A stretch of 45,089 nt of DNA, taken from assembly GCA_002083775.1 (NCBI GenBank), contig MTEI01000024.1:1-45089 (forward strand). Reading direction: 5' to 3'. This stretch comes from Rhodoferax ferrireducens (GTDB taxonomy: Bacteria; Pseudomonadota; Gammaproteobacteria; Burkholderiales; Burkholderiaceae_C). This document shows positions 32,890 to 39,561 of the stretch, one piece after another (within the stretch, counting starts at the first letter, position 1; each line of letters opens with the position of its first letter). Below the pieces are notes generated by a model that made no database searches, was not told where the DNA came from, and worked only from the letters and a program-made list of their open reading frames with translations. A program made the position numbers and the translations under genes.

Positions 32890-33804
32890 TCAATTTGCCT
32901 TGTCCACTGCTTGTATCGGGTCAGGCGATCTATAACCGGGGGCCAGTAGCGCATTCTTTACGCCGTAAAGTGCAAGGTGATCTCTTAGCCAGAGTCGATA
33001 TTCAGGGCCGCACAGGCTGTGATCAGGAGAGCAGTCCACACTCCACTTGCGCAACACGTAGCCAGCGGTGGCTGCACGCAGATTCATTTTGAGCACACCG
33101 TCGCGCATGCCGTAGTCCTGCAAGGTGATCTCTGGTCGTTTCTGATCAGGATGGGGAACAAGCTCCAGTTCAACAATTCGTGTCCACTGGATATCCTGAT
33201 CCGGGCGCTCATGTGCCCCAACTTGAGAGTCTTTCAAGACGACTGGCTCCTGAATCCGGGTAAGCACAAAATCTCTGAACTCACCCGACTTTCGGTCGAA
33301 GGCACGGGTATGCCAGCGCAAGCCCGTGTCGAGTAACGCAAAAGGCACAATTTCTCGTTCGCTTTGACCACTTCTGACGGATTGGTACTTGATGCGCACT
33401 GGGCACTTGTGACTGATGGCTCGGGTGATACCGGCCAGCGTACTGAGGTCAGGCTGTCCAAGCTTGTTGGGAATATCGCAGGTGATGCCAGTACGAGATC
33501 GAACAGGCTCTCCATCACCAAATCCTTCAGCCAACCATGTCAGCACCCGCTCAGCCGGAAAATCGAACATGGGGTTGAACGCCCGACCAATGATGTACGT
33601 CTTGGAACTACCGTCGTACTCAATATTTGCCGGGGCCAGCTCTTTATAGAGCCCAAGGTCACGCGTAGCAGCAGCAGTCTGGATACCGAAGCGAGTTGCC
33701 AGATCTTGCCTTCGAATTTCGCCCACGAACCATAGCCGCAGTTCGATGTATGCCATCCGGTCACGCTGTGCGTGCCCAAGGTCTTGCAGGCGATTAGTGT
33801 TCAT
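32890..33804 (-). CDS. WYL-domain transcription regulator (CapW/BrxR-like)
   Basis: 304 residues. A winged helix-turn-helix occupies residues about 10-75 (RMAYIELRLWFVGEIRRQDLATRFG... RDLGLYKEL). A linker with RVLTWLAEGFGDG leads to the WYL domain, about residues 125-200, in which the hallmark reads RWHTRAFD in place of WYL. A C-terminal WCX-type domain ends with AGYVLRKWSVD and LRDHLALYGVKNALL. Regulators of this type repress anti-phage systems (CBASS, BREX) and respond to a nucleic-acid or nucleotide ligand in the WYL pocket. It diverges from the 33970-38577 gene set and probably represses it through the palindromes at 33856-33913. Confidence 0.88.
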   Translation of the reverse strand: MNTNRLQDLGHAQRDRMAYIELRLWFVGEIRRQDLATRFGIQTAAATRDLGLYKELAPANIEYDGSSKTYIIGRAFNPMFDFPAERVLTWLAEGFGDGEPVRSRTGITCDIPNKLGQPDLSTLAGITRAISHKCPVRIKYQSVRSGQSEREIVPFALLDTGLRWHTRAFDRKSGEFRDFVLTRIQEPVVLKDSQVGAHERPDQDIQWTRIVELELVPHPDQKRPEITLQDYGMRDGVLKMNLRAATAGYVLRKWSVDCSPDHSLCGPEYRLWLRDHLALYGVKNALLAPGYRSPDPIQAVDKAN

Positions 33805-33855
33805 CTTGGGAACTTGTTTTCCAATGGACGATTGTTGTTTACCGGGAGTATAAGG

Positions 33856-33913
33856 TGACGATTGTCATGTGTCATTAAGATCACATGGATAAATGATCAG
33901 CATCATAATGATG
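33856..33913. promoter_or_regulatory. Palindromic operator region for the WYL regulator
   Basis: Between the divergent genes lie CATGTG (33866-33871)/CACATG (33882-33887) with a 10-base centre, a TGAC/GTCA pair (33856-33867), and the palindrome CATCATAATGATG (33901-33913). Inverted repeats of this kind are the usual binding sites of dimeric CapW/BrxR-type repressors. Which repeat is used is not visible. Confidence 0.5.
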
Positions 33914-33969
33914 ATGATTGAAGTATGATTATGGTAACAAGCAGATGACATCTGTCCCGCACCTGGATC

Positions 33970-35274
33970 ATGGCGCTGGAATTGATAACAACAGCCCAAC
34001 TTCATCAATTTTTTGGAAGCGGTCACAGCATGGAACTCAAGGTACTAAAGGATGATGACGTTGCGAAGATGATTCGTGCGACAAAATTCCGTGCTGTCTA
34101 TGCTGCTCCGGGCGTGACCGACACAGTGGCTGGTGCGCTCATTGAGGTCAGAAAGCGCATTGACCGCAATCGGGTTCGGGTCGTTCTGGACGGCAGCGCC
34201 AACGCCCTGCGTTTGGGGTACGGTCAGACTGACCCCATGCCAATGTTGCTGGAGCACGATGTCGATGTCCGAGTCGAGCCAGGTTTGCGCATGAGTCTCC
34301 TGGTGGTGGACGATCAGGCGGTCGTGTTCATGCTTCCTGCCATGATGGTGGAAGACCCAAATCTGCCGCGTGGTCCCAATGCATTGATACTTTCCCGCGA
34401 GCAAGTCGATGGTGTGCTCGTCACGGTCGCCCCTGACTACTTGAAAAGTAGTCCAAACGAAGAGGCGACCAAGCCAAACCCACCGCATATCGGTAAACAG
34501 CCGTTGACCGATGCCCACGTGAAGGCCGTCGAAGCCGAGATGGTGAAAAATCCTCCGCAGCGATTTGACTTGACTCGAACCTTAAACGTGTTCAATGCTT
34601 ACGTCGAGTTCATTGAACTGCGGCTGACTGGCCTGCAAATCACCCGACACACCGTCAAATTGCCGCAAGACTTGATCTTGGCCTTGCGCGATGAAGCCAC
34701 GTCAAAGCGATTGCGCACAAGTTTCAACTTGTTGGATGGGAAGAGCAAAGTCGGTCAGGATGCCGATGCCGTCGAAGTCAGGGTGCGGAAGTTGCGTGAT
34801 CGCTTCGTCCGTCCGATTGGAGATATCGGTGCCATCACCCTGCGTAGCAAGCGCAAGGAGGTCGATTCGCTAATCGAAGCGATTCGTGCCGACATTGAAA
34901 AGTTTCGTAAATCAGTGGTCGAGCGCCTCACGAAGGAAATTGCATCTTCACGGAATAAATTAGTGGAGGGACTGACTCCCGCACTCAAGAAGAAACCGCC
35001 GCAAGACCTGATTGATCAAGTTACTGGCAAAGTGACGGTCGAGCATGTGACGCTTTATTTGACCAAGCGTCTTGAGGAGGTGTTTCCAACGGCAGAGAGT
35101 GTCGTTGGCGATATGAAGCTGGAGTGCGTTCGCAAGGGGGTGACCTACGAAACCTTGGCGAGCGGCGATTTTCAGAAAAAGGTTCGCGACGCATTTCCAT
35201 ATGAAGATTGGGACAAGCCGTTTTCTGAATTCACAGCAGCGAAAGCAGAACAGTTGCCGTTGCTGAATCAATGA
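33970..35274 (+). CDS. 434-residue unknown protein of the RtcB cluster
   Basis: The N-terminal part, residues about 20-160 (MELKVLKDDDVAKMIRATKF, VRVVLDGSANALRLGYGQ, LEHDVDVRVEPGLRMSLLVV), has the alternating strand-helix pattern of the phospholipase D-like fold but no HKD motif, so it may be an inactive or altered version. The C-terminal 230 residues are mainly helical with long charged helices (KLRDRF...SLIEAIRADIEKFRKSVVERL). No signal peptide or membrane span. It is the first gene after the WYL-controlled divergent promoter, with rtcB starting 18 bases after its stop. It could be a sensor or an RNA-binding partner; this is a guess from context. Confidence 0.7.
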   Translation: MALELITTAQLHQFFGSGHSMELKVLKDDDVAKMIRATKFRAVYAAPGVTDTVAGALIEVRKRIDRNRVRVVLDGSANALRLGYGQTDPMPMLLEHDVDVRVEPGLRMSLLVVDDQAVVFMLPAMMVEDPNLPRGPNALILSREQVDGVLVTVAPDYLKSSPNEEATKPNPPHIGKQPLTDAHVKAVEAEMVKNPPQRFDLTRTLNVFNAYVEFIELRLTGLQITRHTVKLPQDLILALRDEATSKRLRTSFNLLDGKSKVGQDADAVEVRVRKLRDRFVRPIGDIGAITLRSKRKEVDSLIEAIRADIEKFRKSVVERLTKEIASSRNKLVEGLTPALKKKPPQDLIDQVTGKVTVEHVTLYLTKRLEEVFPTAESVVGDMKLECVRKGVTYETLASGDFQKKVRDAFPYEDWDKPFSEFTAAKAEQLPLLNQ

Positions 35275-35292
35275 AATGTGAGGGAGAAGTTC

Positions 35293-36489
35293 ATGCCAAT
35301 AAAGAAAGTCATTACAGACCACCGAGTACCGGTCAAGATTTGGACTGACGATGTTGACGAGCGCTCAATTGAGCAACTGACCAACATTGCCAGTTTGCCA
35401 TTCATTCACCACCATGTGGCGGCGATGCCCGATGTCCATTTGGGTATCGGTGCCACCATCGGTTCGGTGATCGCCACCCATAAAGCCATCATTCCAGCTG
35501 CGGTCGGTGTTGATCTGGGCTGCGGTATGGTGGCAGCACGTTTGTCACTGACAGCCAATGAAATCGATGAAAAAGCACTGCAAAAAGTGTTTGACCAGAT
35601 CAGTCGTGATGTGCCGGTCGGTCGCGCTCAGCATCGTGATGAGCAGGTACTGGTCGATGCCGCCAAACCATTTGAGCCAGGCCTGAAGTCATTGACGGAT
35701 CGCCACCCGGAATTGCTCAAAGCGTTTGGCAAGTTCTCCAAGTGGACCAACCAGATGGGCACGCTCGGTGGTGGAAACCATTTCATTGAGGTCTGCCTGG
35801 ATGAGACCAACCAGGTGTGGGTGATGTTGCATTCGGGCAGCCGTGGTATTGGTAACGCGATTGCCAGCTACTTCATTGCCTTGGCACGAAAGGACATGGA
35901 GCGTTGGATGATCCAGTTGCCTGACCGCGACCTGGCCTATTTCCCTGAAGGCTCTGAACACTTTGCCGACTACGTCGAAGCGGTTCACTGGGCGCAAGAC
36001 TACGCAATGCAAAACCGCACCTCCATGTTGGAACTGGTGCTTTCAGCCTTGCAGCGGCATCTGCCGCCCTTTACTGTCACGACCGAGGCGGTGAACTGCC
36101 ACCACAACTATGTGGCGCAAGAGCACCACTATGGCGAAAACGTCTGGGTGACTCGCAAGGGGGCCATTCGTGCTCGCGCGGGTGACCTGGGCATTGTTCC
36201 GGGCAGCATGGGTGCGCGCAGTTTCATTGTGCGCGGCCTTGGTAACCCTGAGAGCTTTTGTTCCAGCGCCCATGGTGCCGGACGCAAGATGAGTCGGACC
36301 GCCGCCGAGAAGCAATTTACGGTAGCTGACATGGTGGCGCAAACCCAAGGTGTGATCTGCCGCAAGGACAAGGATGTGATTGACGAGATTCCGGGTGCTT
36401 ACAAGGATATCGATCAGGTCATAGCCAATCAGGCCGACCTGACGGAGATTCTGCACACGCTCAAGCAAGTCGTCTGCGTCAAAGGTTGA
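35293..36489 (+). CDS. rtcB: RNA-splicing ligase RtcB
   Basis: 398 residues from ATG 35293 with GAGGGAGAAG before it; E. coli RtcB has 408. Metal and GMP sites are present: DLGCGMVAARL (Cys ligand), GTLGGGNHFIEV, HSGSRGIGN, VNCHHNYV, and SSAHGAGRKMSRTAA with the His that carries GMP. RtcB joins RNA 3'-phosphate or 2',3'-cyclic phosphate ends to 5'-OH ends, the ends left by toxins and stress nucleases. In Salmonella it is encoded with Ro60-like Rsr and Y RNAs and controlled by RtcR; here it has a WYL regulator instead, and a tRNA-like RNA directly follows. No rtcA or rtcR is in the window. Confidence 0.95.
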   Translation: MPIKKVITDHRVPVKIWTDDVDERSIEQLTNIASLPFIHHHVAAMPDVHLGIGATIGSVIATHKAIIPAAVGVDLGCGMVAARLSLTANEIDEKALQKVFDQISRDVPVGRAQHRDEQVLVDAAKPFEPGLKSLTDRHPELLKAFGKFSKWTNQMGTLGGGNHFIEVCLDETNQVWVMLHSGSRGIGNAIASYFIALARKDMERWMIQLPDRDLAYFPEGSEHFADYVEAVHWAQDYAMQNRTSMLELVLSALQRHLPPFTVTTEAVNCHHNYVAQEHHYGENVWVTRKGAIRARAGDLGIVPGSMGARSFIVRGLGNPESFCSSAHGAGRKMSRTAAEKQFTVADMVAQTQGVICRKDKDVIDEIPGAYKDIDQVIANQADLTEILHTLKQVVCVKG

Positions 36490-36557
36490 AGTAGACAGTC
36501 TGATGTATTGGAAGCATGGTGAAAAGTGCTCGCTGCGTTTGAGAGGGCAAGGGGATG

Positions 36558-36678
36558 GTTGGGCACCTTTGTCATATATCTACGTAGCCGCTGAGTGGCT
36601 GGGAAACCAGGCAAACAGTGCTGAAAGGGAGGCCAATCTTTCAACTGACTGCGGTTCGAATCCGCAGGGCTGCCCGAC
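36558..36678 (+). ncRNA. tRNA-like noncoding RNA between rtcB and the HD gene
   Basis: The interval folds like a tRNA. An 8-pair acceptor-like stem joins GTTGGGCA (36558-36565) to TGCCCGAC (36671-36678) with one G-U pair. A T-arm is near perfect: TGCGG-TTCGAAT-CCGCA (36650-36666), including the invariant TTCGA loop. A middle arm TGAAAG/CTTTCA (36622-36643) has a 10-base loop, and CTGG-GAAA-CCAG (36599-36610) forms a GNRA hairpin where a D-arm could be. No CCA follows, the anticodon loop is too long and three bases separate the T-arm from the acceptor strand, so it is not a working tRNA. It resembles the tRNA-mimicking part of bacterial Y RNAs that accompany RtcB. Confidence 0.7.
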
Positions 36679-36756
36679 TGAAAAAGGTCGGAATGAAAAA
36701 TCGCGCACCGTGATTTCGGCGGTGTGTCAAGGGATGAAATACAGAAAAGGAAAATT

Positions 36757-37290
36757 ATGACAATTTTAGCAATCGTAAAAGCCGCACAATTTGCAGCCGA
36801 GAAGCACAAAAATCAGCGCCGCAAGGATGTAGATGCCTCGCCATACATCAACCACCCGTTGGCGTTGGCCAGCGTTCTCGCCGTTGAAGGCGGTGTCGAA
36901 AACCCGGATGTGATCTGTGCCGCGATGCTGCATGACACCGTTGAAGACACTGATACGACAGCAAAAGAGTTGGCAAATATTTTTGGTGACAAGGTCACGA
37001 GCATCGTGCTGGAAGTCACCGATGACAAAAGCTTGGAAAAGGCAGTTCGAAAAGAGGAACAGGTGCGGCACGCACCTCTGATTTCCCCGGAAGCCAAATT
37101 GGTCAAGCTGGCTGACAAGATTTGTAATTTGAGAGACATCCTGGCATCACCACCTGCAGATTGGACAGCGGAGCGAAAGAAAGCCTATTTTGATTGGGCT
37201 GCTCGGGTGGTAGCTGGTTTACGTGGCATTCACCCTGGACTTGAATCCACCTTTGATGGTCTGTTTGCCAGACAGGCAGAACTGCTCTAA
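36757..37290 (+). CDS. MESH1/SpoT-like HD-domain phosphohydrolase
   Basis: 177 residues from ATG 36757 (AAAAGGAAAATT upstream). The HD motif set of (p)ppGpp hydrolases is present: NHPLALASVL, the AAMLHDTVEDTDTT (HD and ED residues), and KLVKLADKICNLRDI. There is no synthetase, TGS or ACT part, so it is a stand-alone small hydrolase of the MESH1 type. These remove the 3' pyrophosphate from ppGpp-like molecules or the phosphate from NADPH. In this cluster it could erase a nucleotide alarm signal made during damage. Confidence 0.85.
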   Translation: MTILAIVKAAQFAAEKHKNQRRKDVDASPYINHPLALASVLAVEGGVENPDVICAAMLHDTVEDTDTTAKELANIFGDKVTSIVLEVTDDKSLEKAVRKEEQVRHAPLISPEAKLVKLADKICNLRDILASPPADWTAERKKAYFDWAARVVAGLRGIHPGLESTFDGLFARQAELL

Positions 37291-37302
37291 CGTAGACCCG
37301 TG

Positions 37303-37761
37303 ATGAAGATTGAACGGCACATCACTGCGGCTTGGGCAGCACAGCTCTCGGACAAGATCATCATGGAAGCCATCTATGCCTTGCAAAAGATGGACTCTGA
37401 CGAGACGCTTTCTGGTGACTCTGGGCTGAAGAACGTCTGGGGAGAAGTCTGCGTCCAGGCCCAGGTTCAAGACGAGCACTCCTTCTTTTGGAACACCTAT
37501 GCCGAGACGATTGAAAGTTTGCGAGATGGTTATGTGGTCATGCTCGACCCGGATGCACGGTTGGCCCTGTGGGCGGTCACCGACGAGGGGTGGGATTACA
37601 TCTATGACCACCGCGCTGAAGATGTGGGCGTGGGTGATGTTCCGGTCATGGCGGAGGAAATCGTTGTCAAGCTGAAGGACGCATTGCTGTCAGCGGCCGC
37701 CGATTTTGGAAATCCACGAATCGCGAAGTTTATTGCGCGGCACATCGTAGCAAAAGAGTAG
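37303..37761 (+). CDS. 152-residue unknown protein of the RtcB cluster
   Basis: A GTG at 37300 directly before the ATG is an alternative start. The product is acidic and cytosolic, with aromatic-rich strands (SFFWNTYAETIESLRDGYVV, LALWAVTDEGWDYIYDH) and a helical C-terminus. No family is recognised. It starts 12 bases after the HD gene and ends 7 bases before the ADP-ribosylglycohydrolase, so it belongs to the operon. It might be a substrate-binding or immunity-like partner. Confidence 0.7.
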   Translation: MKIERHITAAWAAQLSDKIIMEAIYALQKMDSDETLSGDSGLKNVWGEVCVQAQVQDEHSFFWNTYAETIESLRDGYVVMLDPDARLALWAVTDEGWDYIYDHRAEDVGVGDVPVMAEEIVVKLKDALLSAAADFGNPRIAKFIARHIVAKE

Positions 37762-37768
37762 CGTCATC

Positions 37769-38542
37769 ATGCTTGGCGCTATCTGCGGAGACATCATTGG
37801 TTCTTGGTACGAGTTCAGGAACATCAAGGTCAAGGACTTTCAGCCTCTTTTTCACAAAGGTGCCAAGTTCACTGACGACACCGTTTGCACTGTTGCGGTG
37901 GCTGATGCTTTGGTGCATGACCTTGATCCGGTCGTAACGCTTCAGCGATGGGGCCGTGAATATTGGAGCAATGGCGGGTGGGGCCAGCGCTTTAACCTTT
38001 GGTTGGCGGACGACAACCCACAGCCGTACAACTCGTGGGGCAATGGGGCCGCTATGCGCGTGAGTGCTGCTGGCCTTTTGGGAACCTCCCTTGACGATGC
38101 GCTGGATTTGGCCCATCGTGTCACTGTCATCACACATGATCATCCAGAGGGCCTCAAGGGCGCACAGGCCACAGCCGCTGCAATCTGGCTCGCACGAAAT
38201 CGTAAAAATTCCGAGGAAATCCGTCAAGCGTTGGTTGAGCGCTTTGGATACCGCTTGGACATGACAGTCGACGAAATTCGACCTGGATACAAATTCACTG
38301 AGTCCAGCAAGGATTCAGTTCCTCAAGCACTGGTGTGCGCCCTGGAGGCGACCGATTTTGAAGATGCTGTTCGCAACGCTGTCTCCATCGGCGGTGACAG
38401 CGACACCATCGCCGCTATCGCTGGCTCAGTTGCTGAGGCTCGATTCGGCATTCCTGATGATATTGCGGCCAAAGCCTGGTCGTTTCTTCCAGTTGATATG
38501 CGTTCAGTTATGACTGCTCTATATGAGCAAGCTCAACCATGA
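37769..38542 (+). CDS. ADP-ribosylglycohydrolase (DraG/ARH family)
   Basis: 257 residues. The two-metal site is present: GDIIGSWYEF at the start, FTDDTVCTVAVADAL (Thr-Asp-Asp), SWGNGAAMRVSAAG, and SIGGDSDTIAAIAGSVAEA (Asp-Ser-Asp-Thr). These enzymes remove ADP-ribose from proteins or nucleic acids. Its place with RtcB and an HD hydrolase suggests removal of ADP-ribose from RNA, tRNA or protein after a conflict toxin has acted. The stop overlaps the start of a truncated SGNH hydrolase gene (ATGA). Confidence 0.92.
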   Translation: MLGAICGDIIGSWYEFRNIKVKDFQPLFHKGAKFTDDTVCTVAVADALVHDLDPVVTLQRWGREYWSNGGWGQRFNLWLADDNPQPYNSWGNGAAMRVSAAGLLGTSLDDALDLAHRVTVITHDHPEGLKGAQATAAAIWLARNRKNSEEIRQALVERFGYRLDMTVDEIRPGYKFTESSKDSVPQALVCALEATDFEDAVRNAVSIGGDSDTIAAIAGSVAEARFGIPDDIAAKAWSFLPVDMRSVMTALYEQAQP

Positions 38543-38580
38543 ACCATCTTGTCCTTCTTGGCGACTCCATTTTTGACCCA
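38539..38580 (+). pseudogene. SGNH/GDSL hydrolase gene, cut off after the first residues
   Basis: The ATG overlaps the preceding stop. MNHLVLLGDSIFD is the block I motif of GDSL/SGNH hydrolases (GDS with catalytic Ser). After that the sequence changes to IS200/IS605-like DNA and stops. The family also contains esterases that cleave acetyl groups, including O-acetyl-ADP-ribose, which would fit the ADP-ribose theme. Only 13 residues remain, but the motif and coupling are clear. Confidence 0.6.
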
Positions 38581-38594
38581 ATATCAAGCGCAAG

Positions 38595-38614
38595 CCTCGG
38601 CCTTCAGGCCGGGG
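38595..38614 (+). mobile_element. IS200/IS605-type end hairpin
   Basis: CCTCGGCC (38595-38602) pairs with GGCCGGGG (38607-38614) around TTCA, with one G-T pair. A hairpin of this form close to the end is the recognition site of IS200/IS605 TnpA. It lies about 15 bases after the cut in the SGNH gene and 90 bases before tnpB homology, so it marks the left end of an inserted element. Confidence 0.6.
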
Positions 38615-38703
38615 TCTAGCGTTCCATTGTGCAATCGAAAACCGTTGGCATAAATAGATAGAACTGTTTATAATTACAGTAATGCAGTCGCTCACCCAAA
38701 ACG

Positions 38704-38930
38704 CTCAAAGTCCGAATCAAGGACAAGCACGCCAAGGTGCAGTGCGAGTGGGCGCGTGCCGTGAATTTCACTTGGAACTACATCAACGAATTGTCCTCGC
38801 GCTGCATCCGTGAGAGAGGCAAGTTCTTGTCGCCCACAATCTTCAAAAGTACACCGATGGCGCGGGCAAAGAGCTTGGTCTTCACAGTCACAGCATCCAG
38901 TGCATAGGCAAAGAGTACATCAGCCGACAG
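38704..38930 (+). pseudogene. tnpB: N-terminal fragment of an IS200/IS605 TnpB
   Basis: LKVRIKDKHAKVQCEWARAV, then NFTWNYINELSSRCIRERGK and FLS, are the start of TnpB. One base is lost near 38833, and the family sequence goes on in the next frame as NLQKYTDGAGKELGLHSHSI... to EYISR at about 38930. The rest of the gene is missing. A start codon in frame is not clear. The C-terminal scrap at 13036 is of similar type, but nothing shows that both came from one copy. Confidence 0.78.
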
Positions 38931-39040
38931 CACTTCTCTGCGGATGGGATGGCTGACTGGGTTGTCGCGAAAGGTGCAGGTCACGAGTAGTCGCACCCGA
39001 TGCTGACTAGTTAGCCCATGCCAAAATGAGGGCGCATGGC

Positions 39041-39499
39041 CTAGCAGATTGAGGTCGCGGATTGGGTATCCAGTATCCGTAAGGTGCTCTTGATCAAGTC
39101 GGTATCAACTTTGCCGTTGGCATCGACTTGCTGCAGAAACAATGAAACAAGCTCAGCTCTGAAGCGATCGGTTATTAGCCTCACGCTTGTATTTTCCCAA
39201 GCATCAATAGTAGTGAGGATCGCCTGAATGACCGATGCATCTATAGCCTTGGTATTGGCTTCGGTATGCCTTTTCCCACTCAGGATGTACATCACATCCA
39301 CCTTCTCACATAGGGCAGCCAAATACCTGACATCAGGCACTCGCTGCTCAGATTCGTAGTAAACCTGCGATGGACGCGAGACACCTCCAAGTGCCGCGAA
39401 TTCCGCTTGATTGAGTTTCAAACGTTGTCGCTCCGCTTTCAGCCTGAGTCCAAAGCCCTCTGGTACTGTGTTGTTAAGTTGCGATACTTCATGTAACAT
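39041..39499 (-). CDS. XRE-family helix-turn-helix regulator
   Basis: 152 residues. The helix-turn-helix is at residues about 15-70: GLRLKAERQRLKLNQAEFAA, GGVSRPSQVYYESEQRVPDV, with the usual downstream ALCEKVDVMYILSG. The C-terminal half is helical and may bind a ligand or dimerise. It diverges from the zinc-finger nuclease gene over a 62-base gap, which would hold both promoters and operators; repression of the nuclease is the simplest role. Confidence 0.85.
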   Translation of the reverse strand: MLHEVSQLNNTVPEGFGLRLKAERQRLKLNQAEFAALGGVSRPSQVYYESEQRVPDVRYLAALCEKVDVMYILSGKRHTEANTKAIDASVIQAILTTIDAWENTSVRLITDRFRAELVSLFLQQVDANGKVDTDLIKSTLRILDTQSATSIC

Positions 39500-39561
39500 A
39501 TAGTGACTTTTATTCAGATATTGTCTAAGATAAGGTACTTTATTAAACAGAAAGGTATCTC

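Noticed and set aside
36558..36678. A functional tRNA gene
   Set aside because: The T-arm is excellent, but there is no proper anticodon loop, the T-arm is not contiguous with the acceptor strand and no CCA or normal D-arm is present.
38778..38996. 72-residue minus-strand frame over the tnpB fragment
   Set aside because: The plus strand encodes clear TnpB sequence here; the minus frame has no family match.
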